Source: Mesorhizobium loti (GTDB lineage Bacteria; Pseudomonadota; Alphaproteobacteria; Rhizobiales; Rhizobiaceae). Taken from it: 64,000 bases of DNA. The notes under the pieces were generated by a model. It worked only from the letters and a program-made list of their open reading frames with translations. It made no database searches and was not told the DNA's origin. A program made the translations under genes and the position numbers. Location of the stretch: positions 2,423,001-2,487,000 of the forward strand of contig CP050293.1 of NCBI GenBank assembly GCA_014189435.1, read 5' to 3'. This document shows, in pieces, positions 22,164-30,865 of this stretch. Positions within the stretch are counted from its first letter, which is position 1; each line of letters begins with the position of its first letter.

Positions 22164-23825
22164 ATGAAGAAACTGCTTCTGGCGGCGTCAGCCGCAGCAT
22201 TGCTGGCCGGCGCATGGCTGGCCCCGGCACAGGCCGAATACCTCAAGGAGCACCGCGGCGGCACCATTCGCCTGCTGGCCCGCTCGGCAGCCGGAACGCT
22301 CGATCCGCACATCAATTACACCGACCAGGGCTGGCAAATGTACCAGCCGATCTATGACGGCCTGGTGGCCTTCCGCAAGGCCGAGGGCATGGACGGCTTC
22401 ACCATCGTTCCCGATCTGGCCGAAGCCCTGCCGCAGGTCAGCAATGACGGCAAGACCTTCACCTTCAAGCTGCGCAAGGGCATCAAGTTCTCCAGCGGCC
22501 AGGATCTTGGCGTGAAGGACGTTGTCGCTTCCTTCCAGCGCATCTTCAAGGTTTCCGGGCCGACCTCCGGCACCTTCTATGCCGGCATTGTCGGCGCCGA
22601 CAAATGCCTGGCCGACACCAAGAGCTGCACGCTGGACGGCGGCGTTGTCGGCGACGAAGCGGCCGGGACCATCACCATCAACATCACCAAGCCGGATGCC
22701 GAGCTGCTCTACAAGCTTGCCTTGCCGCATGCCGTGGTCCTGCCGGCGGATACGCCCGCGGAAGACATGGGTTCCAAGCCCATTCCCAGCACCGGTGCGT
22801 ATATGATCTCAGCCTTCGACCCCAACAAAGGCATGACGGTGTCCCGCAACCCCAATTTCAAACAGTGGAGCGAGGACGCGCAGCCGGACGGCTATCCGGA
22901 TGTCGTCCAATATGATTTCGGCCTGTCCGAGGAAGCAGCCGTCACGGCGATCCAGAACGGCGAAGCGGACTGGATGTTCGACGCGCTGCCGAGCGATCGC
23001 CTGGGCGAACTTGGCAGCAAGTCCATGGACCAGCTGCACATCTCGCCGCTTTCGGCGTGGTGGTATGCGCCGCTGAACAACCGTCTTGCTCCCTTCGACA
23101 ATGAAAAGGCGCGCCAGGCCGTTGCCTATGCGATCGACCGCAACACGCTGGTCAAGCTGTTCGGCGGCAAGGTGCTTGCTTCCCCGGTTTGCCAGGTTCT
23201 GCCACCGGACTTCCCCGGCCATGAAGACTATTGCCCCTTCACGAAGAATCCGGGCGCCAAATGGTCGGCGCCGGATCTCGACAAGGCAAAGCAGCTCGTC
23301 GAGGACTCCGGCACCAAGGGCCAGAAGGTGACCATCATCGTCGAGGACACCGCCATTTCGCGCTCCATCGGCGTCTATCTGCAGACCGTGCTGACCAGCA
23401 TCGGTTATGTCGCCGACGTCAAGCCGATCTCGTCCAACATCCAGTTCACCTACATCCAGAACACCAACAACAAGGTGCAGATGTCCGTCACCCAATGGTA
23501 CAAGGACTATCCCGCGGCTTCGGACTTCCTGAACATCCTGTTCAGTTGCGCCTCCTTCCGTGAAGGTTCGGACGCTTCGATCAACATCGCCGGCTTCTGC
23601 GACAAGGAGATCGATGCCAAGATGCAAAAAGCATTGGACCTCGGCGTCACCGATCAGGCAGCCGCCGACAAATTGTGGGCTGAAGTCGACAGGCAAGTCA
23701 CGGACAAGGCACCTGCCGTCGGCCTCTTCACGCCGAAACGGCTTGACTTTGTCAGCAAACGTCTTGGCAACTTCAAGTTCAACCGGCAGTTCAACTGGAT
23801 GATCACCCAGTCCTGGGTGCAGTAA
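22164..23825 (+). CDS. ABC transporter periplasmic peptide-binding protein (SBP family 5)
   Basis: Periplasmic solute receptor of 553 residues. A signal peptide covers about residues 1-24 (MKKLLLAASAAALLAGAWLAP). The mature protein has the family-5 pattern: GTLDPHINYTDQGWQMYQPIYDGLV, DLAEALPQVSNDGKTFTFKLRKGIKFSSG and ARQAVAYAIDRNTLVKLFGG. The family carries di/oligopeptides, nickel and other small ligands; the two peptidase genes upstream point to peptides. The ATG follows AAAAAGGGGAATC. Confidence 0.93.
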   Translation: MKKLLLAASAAALLAGAWLAPAQAEYLKEHRGGTIRLLARSAAGTLDPHINYTDQGWQMYQPIYDGLVAFRKAEGMDGFTIVPDLAEALPQVSNDGKTFTFKLRKGIKFSSGQDLGVKDVVASFQRIFKVSGPTSGTFYAGIVGADKCLADTKSCTLDGGVVGDEAAGTITINITKPDAELLYKLALPHAVVLPADTPAEDMGSKPIPSTGAYMISAFDPNKGMTVSRNPNFKQWSEDAQPDGYPDVVQYDFGLSEEAAVTAIQNGEADWMFDALPSDRLGELGSKSMDQLHISPLSAWWYAPLNNRLAPFDNEKARQAVAYAIDRNTLVKLFGGKVLASPVCQVLPPDFPGHEDYCPFTKNPGAKWSAPDLDKAKQLVEDSGTKGQKVTIIVEDTAISRSIGVYLQTVLTSIGYVADVKPISSNIQFTYIQNTNNKVQMSVTQWYKDYPAASDFLNILFSCASFREGSDASINIAGFCDKEIDAKMQKALDLGVTDQAAADKLWAEVDRQVTDKAPAVGLFTPKRLDFVSKRLGNFKFNRQFNWMITQSWVQ

Positions 23826-23847
23826 CGAATTGCGGAGGGGCACGTCC

Positions 23848-24864
23848 GTGTCGAACGTAGCTGTCGCCGCGCCGCGCAAGACGCGAGGGCCTTGGGCCGT
23901 CGCGTTTGCGAAGCTGGCAAGGGACAGGGCTGCCATGGCATCCCTGGCCGTGTTCCTCCTCATCGTTCTTGCCTGCCTCAGTGCGCCTCTCTATGCGAAA
24001 TGGGCAGGCGTGGACCCATTCGCCTCGACGCTCGACGCCGTGATCCAGATCGACGGCGCCGACGTTCCGGTGATGGAGCAGTCGACAGAGGGGCTCGGGC
24101 TTGGCTACACGCCGCTCGGCCCGACCTGGCGGCTCGGCAATTACTTCCTCGGCGCCGACAGCCAGGGGCGCGATGTCATGGCTAGGATGCTCTATGGCGG
24201 CCTCAGCTCGCTGCTGATCTCCGGAGCGGCCACCATCTTCACGCTGATCCTGGGCACGGCGGCGGGATTGATCGCCGGCTATTTCGGCGGCATCACCGAC
24301 ACGGTGCTGTCGCGCTTCCTGGACGTCCTGTGGGCGTTTCCGATCTACCTGCTGGCGATTTCACTTTCCATCGTCACCATCGCGCATGGCATCACGATCG
24401 GGCCGATCGAGATCGAGTCCGGCAGTCTGTGGCTGCCGGTCATCATCATCGGCATCGTCTACGTGCCCTATGTGGCGCGCCCGATACGCGGTCAGGTTCT
24501 GTCACTGCGCAACAGTGAATTCGTGTTGGCCGCGATCAATCTGGGCGTGCCGGGGCCGCGGATCCTGTGGCGCGATATCCTGCCCAACGTCACCACCACG
24601 CTCATCGTCTTCGTGCCGCTGATGATGGCGCTGAACATGCTTACGGAATCAGCTCTTTCCTTCCTTTCGATCGGTGTGCAGCCGCCCGCCGCAAGCTGGG
24701 GCACCATCATCCAGGACGGACAGGCGCTGCTTTATACGCGCCCGCTGGTGGCGCTGGTGCCGGGCCTGGCGATCGCGGTTTCCGTCATGGCGCTCAATGT
24801 CTTCGGCGACGGTCTGCGCGATGCGCTCGACCCGCGCTCCAAGGTTCGGCTGGGGCGCGACTGA
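23848..24864 (+). CDS. Peptide ABC transporter permease (DppC-like)
   Basis: Inner-membrane subunit of 338 residues with an N-terminal helix and a BPD_transp_1 domain. The EAA-type loop is RNSEFVLAAINLGVPGPRILWRDILPN. A long periplasmic loop after helix 1 includes GTDSQGRD-like GADSQGRDVMARMLYG, typical of DppC/OppC. The GTG at 23848 has GGAGGGG seven bases upstream and is preferred to a TTG at 23830. Its stop overlaps the start of the partner permease. Confidence 0.92.
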   Translation: MSNVAVAAPRKTRGPWAVAFAKLARDRAAMASLAVFLLIVLACLSAPLYAKWAGVDPFASTLDAVIQIDGADVPVMEQSTEGLGLGYTPLGPTWRLGNYFLGADSQGRDVMARMLYGGLSSLLISGAATIFTLILGTAAGLIAGYFGGITDTVLSRFLDVLWAFPIYLLAISLSIVTIAHGITIGPIEIESGSLWLPVIIIGIVYVPYVARPIRGQVLSLRNSEFVLAAINLGVPGPRILWRDILPNVTTTLIVFVPLMMALNMLTESALSFLSIGVQPPAASWGTIIQDGQALLYTRPLVALVPGLAIAVSVMALNVFGDGLRDALDPRSKVRLGRD

Positions 24865-25835
24865 TGATCTACGCAATCCTGCGCCGCTTCGGTCAGATGC
24901 TGTTCGTGATGTTCGGCATCTCGGTCATCGTCTTCCTGATTTTCTTCGCAACGCCGGGCGCCGACCCGGCGGCGCGCATCGCCGGCCGCAATGCATCGCC
25001 CGAAGTGCTGGAAGCGGTACGCCACAGCTTCGGCTTCGACCGCCCGCTCTACGTGCAATATGTGAAGATGATGGAGAAGATCTTCGTCACCGGCGATCTG
25101 ACCTCCTTCGTCAATCGCGGCTGGAAGGTGGTGCCGGCGGTGCTGGATTCGATTCCGGTCACGCTTTCGCTGGTGTTCGGAGCGGCGATCCTGTGGGTTG
25201 TCGTCTCCATCATCATCGGCATCGTCGCCGCCGCCACGCGCGACAGCTGGCTGGACAAGCTTCTGATGGCGCTGGGGCTTCTCGGCATTTCCATGCCGGT
25301 CTACTGGCTGGGCGAGGTGATGAACCTGATCACCCAGAGCCGCTACCACGACAGCTGGGCGTTCTCCTGGGTGCCACCGCTCGGCTACAAGAATTTCTCC
25401 GACGATCCGAAAGGCTGGTTCCTGACCCTCGTCATTCCGTGGATCACGCTGGCCATCCTCTACATCGGCATTTACGGGCGCGTGCTGCGCGCGGCGATCA
25501 TCGAAACCCTGCAGGAAGACTATATCCGTACGGCCCGGGCCAAGGGCCTGTCGGAGACCCGCATCCTGCTGCGCCATGCCTTGCGCACGTCGCTCATTGC
25601 GTTCGTCACCCTGTTCGGCCTGGACTTCGGCGCGCTGGTGGGAGGCTCCGCTTTGCTGACGGAGGTGGTGTTCGGGCTGCACGGCATCGGCAAACTCACC
25701 TATGACGCGCTGCAGAATCTCGATCTGCCGATGATCATGGCAACGGTGATGTACGCGTCCATGTTCGTGGTCATCGCCAATGCGGTCATTGATTTCGTCT
25801 ACATCCTTCTCGATCCGCGCCTGAGGACATCATGA
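24864..25835 (+). CDS. Peptide ABC transporter permease (DppB-like)
   Basis: Inner-membrane subunit of 323 residues with the DppB N-terminus MIYAILRRFGQMLFVMFGISVIVFLIF and the PGADPAARIAGRNAS segment. The EAA loop is LQEDYIRTARAKGLSETRILLRHALR. The ATG shares a base with the preceding stop (TGATG), so the unusual C-then-B order is translationally coupled. The frame extends upstream inside the previous gene, but this is a shadow. Confidence 0.92.
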   Translation: MIYAILRRFGQMLFVMFGISVIVFLIFFATPGADPAARIAGRNASPEVLEAVRHSFGFDRPLYVQYVKMMEKIFVTGDLTSFVNRGWKVVPAVLDSIPVTLSLVFGAAILWVVVSIIIGIVAAATRDSWLDKLLMALGLLGISMPVYWLGEVMNLITQSRYHDSWAFSWVPPLGYKNFSDDPKGWFLTLVIPWITLAILYIGIYGRVLRAAIIETLQEDYIRTARAKGLSETRILLRHALRTSLIAFVTLFGLDFGALVGGSALLTEVVFGLHGIGKLTYDALQNLDLPMIMATVMYASMFVVIANAVIDFVYILLDPRLRTS

Positions 25836-26791
25836 TACTGTCGGTGCGCGACCTCAGAGTGTCTTTCCGCACCAATGACGGCCTGGTGCGGGCCATCGAT
25901 GGCGTTTCCTTTGACCTCGAAGAGAGCGAGATCCTCGGTGTCGTCGGTGAATCCGGTTCCGGCAAGACGGTGTCGCTGCTGGCCGTCATGGGCCTCATCA
26001 CCGATCCCAACGCCGACATCGAAGGCTCGATCCGCTACAAGGGTCGCGAGTTGGTGGGACTGCCCGCGCGCGAACTCAGGCGGCTGCGCGGTAACGAGAT
26101 CGCGATGATCTTCCAGGATCCGATGACCGCATTGACGCCTGTCTACACGATTGGCTGGCAAATCGCGGAACAGATCCGCGCGCATCGCAACATCAGCAAA
26201 TCCAAGGCGATGGATCGCGTGGAAGAGCTGCTGGCCGAGGTGAATTTTCCGAACCCGCACGAGGCGATGTCGCGCTACCCGCACCAGCTTTCGGGCGGCA
26301 TGCGTCAACGGGCGGTGATCGCAATGGCTTTGTCCTGCAATCCGGCACTGCTGGTGGCGGACGAGCCGACCACGGCGCTCGACGTCACGGTTCAAGCAGG
26401 CATTCTCGACCTGGTGCGCAAGCTGCGCGCGACGCACAAGTCGGCCGTGGTCTTCATCACGCATGACATGGGCGTGGTCTCCGAACTCGCCGACCGCGTC
26501 ATGGTCATGTATGCCGGCCGTGTTGTGGAGCGCGGCAGTCGCGCGGAGCTGTTTTCCGACCCGCGACACCCCTATACACGCGCGCTGCTTGGTTCGATCC
26601 CGCCGCTGACCGGCGAGAAACCACGGCGCCTGCCGGCCATTCCCGGTTCGCCGCCGTCGTTGCTGCGATTGCCGCAAGGCTGTGCTTTCGGCCCGCGATG
26701 CCCGGTTCACTACGAGCCCTGCGCGACCGGCAAGCCCGACCTTGGGGGCGGCACCCACGCCGCCGCATGCTTCAGGGTGGCACAGGCATGA
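25832..26791 (+). CDS. Peptide ABC transporter ATP-binding protein (DppD-like)
   Basis: ATPase of 319 residues. Walker A is GESGSGKTVS, the signature is LSGGMRQRAVIAMAL, Walker B is ALLVADEPTTALD and the H-loop is VFITHDMGVVSE. The C-terminal oligopeptide extension has the cysteine pattern CAFGPRCPVHYEPC that often binds an Fe-S cluster or zinc. The start ATG overlaps the previous stop (ATGA). Confidence 0.94.
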   Translation: MILSVRDLRVSFRTNDGLVRAIDGVSFDLEESEILGVVGESGSGKTVSLLAVMGLITDPNADIEGSIRYKGRELVGLPARELRRLRGNEIAMIFQDPMTALTPVYTIGWQIAEQIRAHRNISKSKAMDRVEELLAEVNFPNPHEAMSRYPHQLSGGMRQRAVIAMALSCNPALLVADEPTTALDVTVQAGILDLVRKLRATHKSAVVFITHDMGVVSELADRVMVMYAGRVVERGSRAELFSDPRHPYTRALLGSIPPLTGEKPRRLPAIPGSPPSLLRLPQGCAFGPRCPVHYEPCATGKPDLGGGTHAAACFRVAQA

Positions 26792-27786
26792 GCGCACCGA
26801 TGACCGTCGAAGACCGCCCAATCCTCGAGACGCGTTCACTGGGAAAGCGCTTTTCGATCGGCACCCGTTTTTCCGCCGAAGGCAAGCGAACCGTGCATGC
26901 GGTCGACAGTGTTTCCCTGACCGTGTGGCGCGGCGAGACGGTCGGGCTGGTTGGCGAATCCGGATGCGGCAAGTCCACGCTGGCGCGCTGCCTGGTGAGG
27001 CTCCACGACATATCGGACGGCGAGCTTCTTTTCGAAGGTGAAGACATCACCTCGAAGTCTCTGTCTGAACTCCGGCCGCTGCGGCGCCGCCTGCAGATGG
27101 TTTTCCAGGACCCGTCGGCGTCGCTCAATCCGCGCCGGCGCGTCGGCGACCTGGTGGCCGAGCCGCTGCGTATCCATAGCAAGCTTACGTCGAACGAGAT
27201 CAAGAAGCGCGTCGCCGAATTGTTCGACCTCGTTGGATTGCTGCCGGATCATGTCATGCGGTATCCGCATGAATTTTCCGGCGGACAGCGCCAGCGTGTC
27301 GGCATCGCGCGGGCTATTGCGTTGAACCCCGATCTCGTCGTGTTGGATGAACCCGTCTCCGCGCTCGACGTGTCGGTGCAGGCGCAAATCGTCAACCTGC
27401 TTGCCGACCTGCAGGAGAAGCTGAACCTCACCTACATCTTCATCGCCCACGACCTGTCCGTCGTGCGTCAAGTGTCGACCCGCATCGCGGTCATGTATCT
27501 CGGCTCGATCGTCGAGGAAGGGCCAGCGGAGGAGGTGTTTGCCACACCAGCCCATCCTTACAGCCAGGCGCTGATCTCGGCGGTTCCCGTCGTGGAGACG
27601 ACGCCCAGCGGGACGCGCAAGCGCATCATCCTGACCGGCGACGTGCCGAGCCCGCTCAAGCCGCCATCCGGGTGCCGTTTCCACCCTCGATGCCCGATCG
27701 CAGCGGAGCGCTGCCGCTCGGAGCGGCCGCAACTGAGGGAATACCAACCCGGTCGCAAAGTGGCCTGCCACTTCCCGACGGTATAG
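26788..27786 (+). CDS. Peptide ABC transporter ATP-binding protein (DppF-like)
   Basis: Second ATPase of the importer, 332 residues. Walker A is GESGCGKSTLAR, the Q-loop VFQDPSASLNPRRRVGD, the signature FSGGQRQRVGIARAI, Walker B LVVLDEPVSALDVS. The C-terminal extension has CRFHPRCPIAAERC. The ATG at 26788 overlaps the previous stop (ATGA), which decides it over the longer frame beginning at 26698. It closes the seven-gene peptide operon. Confidence 0.94.
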   Translation: MSAPMTVEDRPILETRSLGKRFSIGTRFSAEGKRTVHAVDSVSLTVWRGETVGLVGESGCGKSTLARCLVRLHDISDGELLFEGEDITSKSLSELRPLRRRLQMVFQDPSASLNPRRRVGDLVAEPLRIHSKLTSNEIKKRVAELFDLVGLLPDHVMRYPHEFSGGQRQRVGIARAIALNPDLVVLDEPVSALDVSVQAQIVNLLADLQEKLNLTYIFIAHDLSVVRQVSTRIAVMYLGSIVEEGPAEEVFATPAHPYSQALISAVPVVETTPSGTRKRIILTGDVPSPLKPPSGCRFHPRCPIAAERCRSERPQLREYQPGRKVACHFPTV

Positions 27787-27926
27787 CCGGCAGTCATCAC
27801 CGCATTGGATGATCGCATTCGACCGGCAGATTTTTCAAAGATTCCATTTTCTGCGTGGAACCAACTGGCGGATGGCGCGTTTTGTGGGGTTCGATCGAGC
27901 GCATCGCGGTCGACCGGGAGGAAACG

Positions 27927-28229
27927 ATGGACTATTTGCATTTCTTTTCGCCCGTGCGGATTTCGCGCGGGCAGGGTCATCCTGCTGAAGAAGTCGATAG
28001 CGTTGCCGAGGCCATGGTGTTCTTGCGGAAATGGCCGACGGGACGGCGCGGTCCGGTCTATCAGTGCGCGCTGAATTGCTGCTCGGCCGCTCTGTCGGGC
28101 CAAATGTCGGCCGAGGAAGCAAGGAAGGCGTTTACCGGCTTTGCCCGCATCACGCGCCTTCTCGATGATGACATGGCGTTGCCGGTGGCCGGCGAAAACA
28201 TGGCGAGCGTGTACGCGTTGCGGCGGTAG
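27927..28229 (+). CDS. DUF982 domain-containing protein
   Basis: A 100-residue protein with the DUF982 pattern PVRISRGQGHPAEEVDSVAEAMVFLRKWPTGRRG followed by a Cys-containing helix and SAEEARKAFTGFA. This small family is expanded in rhizobia and has no known function. The start ATG follows a GGAGGAAAC ribosome site. It stands alone between the peptide operon and a repeat element. Confidence 0.85.
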   Translation: MDYLHFFSPVRISRGQGHPAEEVDSVAEAMVFLRKWPTGRRGPVYQCALNCCSAALSGQMSAEEARKAFTGFARITRLLDDDMALPVAGENMASVYALRR

Positions 28230-28312
28230 GCGCCTGTTGTCTTGACGGTCTTGCGAGGTCTCGCGCCATGGCGGCGCGGGTCTCGTTTTGCGACGCGCTT
28301 CGGAGCGAACCA

Positions 28313-28404
28313 CTCTAACTCTTTGTTTTGGTGCAATTCTCAAGGCAAAGCGCTATGCGCTTTTCCCGGGAAAACCGTTTCACACTTTTCCTGGAGTTGC
28401 TCTA
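28313..28404. repeat. Rhizobial-type intergenic palindromic repeat
   Basis: This stretch begins CTCTAACTCTTTGTTTTG and ends TTCCTGGAGTTGCTCTA, with an inner GAAAAGCGC/GCGCTTTT-type inverted core around 28350-28372. From memory, near-identical elements are scattered in Mesorhizobium and Rhizobium genomes. Its last three bases provide the stop codon of the NTF2-like gene on the minus strand. Confidence 0.65.
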
Positions 28405-28761
28405 GGTGACGGAATAACGGTCGATCGCCCAAAGCCAACTGCCATCGGCTTGCCGCCGGGCCACCTCGCTGGTCACGTCGCCGTCGGGAAGTCGGGTCGA
28501 TGTGAGCGCGAGGTCGCCGCAGACGAGCGCCGGCCGTTGCTCTCCCACGGCGAATTTCCGGCCTGACGCGGCGATTTCGGCATAGTAACCGCGAATGGCC
28601 TCCCGGCCGCGCAGCAAGCGTCCGTCACCACAGTCGATAACAGCATCCGGTTCGAACAGGGCGGCCATGCCGTCGATATCGCCCGCATGCTGCCGGGAAA
28701 CCAGCAGGGGCTCCAGTTGCTGGGGATCGTAGACAGGTTTTCTCTCTGCTGGGTCGCCCAT
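28402..28761 (-). CDS. Nuclear transport factor 2-like (SnoaL-like) protein
   Basis: A 119-residue cone-fold protein. The pattern LEPLLVSRQHAGDIDGMAALFEPDAVIDCGDGRLLRGREAIRGYYAEI is typical of NTF2-like polyketide-cyclase/SnoaL-domain proteins, and the end ARRQADGSWLWAIDRYS fits the last strands. No catalytic function can be given. Its stop codon lies in the end of a palindromic repeat, so the C-terminus may have been trimmed or extended by insertion of the repeat. Confidence 0.8.
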   Translation of the reverse strand: MGDPAERKPVYDPQQLEPLLVSRQHAGDIDGMAALFEPDAVIDCGDGRLLRGREAIRGYYAEIAASGRKFAVGEQRPALVCGDLALTSTRLPDGDVTSEVARRQADGSWLWAIDRYSVT

Positions 28762-28978
28762 GTTGACCTCCGCTGCGCTTCCAAACGAAAACCTATCGCA
28801 AACCCTTCCACCCGTCCGTGACAGGTCGAGGAATTTTCTGGATCAGCGTTGCCACCCGCCGGCGGCCTCAAAAGGCCCGGCGGTTGAAAGAAGCGGGAAA
28901 TAGGCTAAATAGGCGCCGCAATGGCCCGATTTGGCCGACCTCGATTGGACGAGTGCCCGCGAAGGCAACCCGAACGAC

Positions 28979-29032
28979 ATGACGAAAGCAAAAGTCGCCA
29001 TAGCCCCGATGATGGATGGGGCAGATAGATGA
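28979..29032 (+). pseudogene. Remnant of the 5' end of dusA (tRNA-dihydrouridine synthase A)
   Basis: Seventeen codons read MTKAKVAIAPMMDGADR and then stop. The AIAPMMD(W)(T)DR pattern is the start of the DusA TIM barrel. No further DusA sequence follows. The 5' end of dusA is a known integration site for dusA-type integrases, so this may be an old attachment-site scar. The match is short, so confidence is moderate. Confidence 0.5.
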
Positions 29033-29633
29033 TTAATATCAGATAGTTGCGGGATTGCGTGTGCAAAAATCGCACACGAAAGTTCTGCTTCTCTTCTTTT
29101 TCGTTCCTACGGCGGAGCCGTCGACAGCCCTATTCGGGCGCTCTTTTGCCGACGATATTGACCGCCCGATAGCGGACGTTCGCTGCGATATCCATGACCC
29201 TTGTTGTCCGATGCGGCGTCCAATTTGCCTGGGGTTCTTGGAAGCCTTTCGAACTTTCTGCCGTGCGCCTTCGGCCGAGTTGCGTGTGCTTTTGAAGGAG
29301 ATGGGCCTCCAGGACATGCGATTGGGCAAGCTTGATTATCGCACTCGCTCAGGACCTGAATGCCCCCTCGGCATTTCATCGTAGCGAGATCTATCCAGGC
29401 GTCGCGTTCGTTCGCCTACCGGGGGCGAGTCGCAAGACCGGTACATCGCGAAACCCACTAACGAAGAGGCGTTCTTCTGCTTTTGGCGGCATGCGGCTTA
29501 GTCGAGAATTTTCCGGTAAAAATGGACGGGGCGATCCGCGTCGACCATGAGCACCAGGCAGTAAGTATGCAAGCAACGATCTCAATAAACGCCACACCCG
29601 TGACAATCGGTCATTGCAGCGGCGGCATGCTGT

Positions 29634-29801
29634 CCTTTACGTGCAAAGCTGCGGCAACTGGAGGCGGAAGGCCTGGCACAGATGATCCCGGGCCATGGAC
29701 CTGCCGTGGTCAAGCCGGATCTAGGGCGCATCGATGAAATCTACGAACTGCGAGCGTTGCTCGAGGCGCCAGTCGGAAACCAGCCATCTGTTCAACGGTA
29801 G
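29634..29801 (+). pseudogene. Remnant of a GntR-family regulator
   Basis: The frame reads PLRAKLRQLEAEGLAQMIPGHG and then GRIDEIYELRALLEA before a stop at 29799. This matches the recognition helix and wing of a GntR domain and the start of its FCD effector domain. The frame is closed upstream by a stop at 29601 and the rest of both domains is missing, so the gene is dead. Confidence 0.6.
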
Positions 29802-29906
29802 ATCAGGCTTGCCGTCCCAGACGACCACCAGGATGGAATCGTTCTGGACGGGAATCGGCACGGCAGTGCTCTCTTAAGAACGATTCGACCGAATGATGAG
29901 TTGAGC

Positions 29907-30767
29907 TCAGAGGTTCGCGCGTCGCGCGGTTGCCCGAACGGCTTTGACATGCGCGGGGGCGCTATCCACGAAAGCAGAGACTCGCTCCAGGACAACATTG
30001 TCGTTCAGGAACTCTCCGTGGTGGCCCAGGCCATCGACCAGGAGCCACTGGGCGCCCGGCCAGATGGAAGCCACAACCTCTGCACCCTTGTAGGACACAA
30101 CCATGTCATCGGACGAATGAACGAACAGGGCGGGTTGGGACATCTTCGCCGCCTGTCGTCGCATGTCTATGCGATCAGGATGGAGCCCGATCAAGCTTTC
30201 CAGCTGCCGTAGTATCGCGTCTTCGTCTCCCTCAAGCCCAGCCTTACGCGCCATGAACCGAACATAGTCGCCGTAGTGCGTCGGTGTGGCGAGGAGGACG
30301 ATCCGCTCAGCTGAAAGACCTTGCTCCAGGGCTTGGACCACGCAGGCGCCTCCAATAGAATGCCCCACTGCCAGAGCGAATGGTCCAGCCAGCCGCTCGA
30401 CGGCCCGCAGAACGGCGGCTGCCAACGGAATGGACAATCGTTCGCCGGCCGAATCTCCATGCCCGGGAAGGTCGGGAAACCAGACCGTGTAGCCGGCCTC
30501 CACAAGCTTCCGGCCCATACCCACGAGATCGGACCGCCGTCCCTGCCATCCATGTACAAGCAATGCATTGCGCCCGGCTCCCCAGCGATGGACTCGCACG
30601 TCGATCTGGCGACCATCGGGCCAGTCGCCCGGTGCCTCGACCTGCAGTGTCATGGATTCGGCGTTCGACAATCCCTGCTGATCTATGGGCGGTCGCTTTA
30701 TACAGAGCAGCTTGTCGGCAAACGTTGCAACCCGGCTTGAGGCACCGTTCATTTCTTTCTGTTGCAA
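29907..30767 (-). CDS. Alpha/beta-fold hydrolase
   Basis: Hydrolase of 286 residues. It has LLVHGWQGRRSDL, DLPGHGDSAGERLS, the nucleophile elbow GHSIGGACVVQA, the acid-side HSSDDMVVSYKGA and the catalytic His in GLGHHGEFLND. Substrate is unknown. A TTG at 30767 has a perfect AGGAGGT ribosome site five bases upstream; the first ATG (30752) is too far from it, so TTG is my choice. It is 98 bases downstream of the MFS gene on the same strand and may be co-transcribed with it under HxlR control. Confidence 0.82.
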   Translation of the reverse strand: MQQKEMNGASSRVATFADKLLCIKRPPIDQQGLSNAESMTLQVEAPGDWPDGRQIDVRVHRWGAGRNALLVHGWQGRRSDLVGMGRKLVEAGYTVWFPDLPGHGDSAGERLSIPLAAAVLRAVERLAGPFALAVGHSIGGACVVQALEQGLSAERIVLLATPTHYGDYVRFMARKAGLEGDEDAILRQLESLIGLHPDRIDMRRQAAKMSQPALFVHSSDDMVVSYKGAEVVASIWPGAQWLLVDGLGHHGEFLNDNVVLERVSAFVDSAPAHVKAVRATARRANL

Positions 30768-30865
30768 GGCGACCTCCTGCTGTTCATCGATGTGTGGAAC
30801 CGCGTCGCGGTCGTTTTTCGCCTGATCAAAACAACGCGCAAACGCCGTTCGCGGGAACCTACAAG

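Larger units (their letters stand above)
28762..29906. other. Eroded region with gene remnants
   Basis: About 1.1 kb contains no intact gene. I see a dusA 5' remnant (28979-29032) and a GntR-regulator remnant (29634-29801), both listed separately. The remainder has short open frames with no recognisable family, and base use is less GC-biased than in neighbouring genes. Confidence 0.6.

Noticed and set aside
29721..29880. Minus-strand frame ending VSDWRLEQRSQFVDFIDAP
   Set aside because: It overlaps the much clearer GntR remnant on the other strand and has no recognised family or ribosome site.
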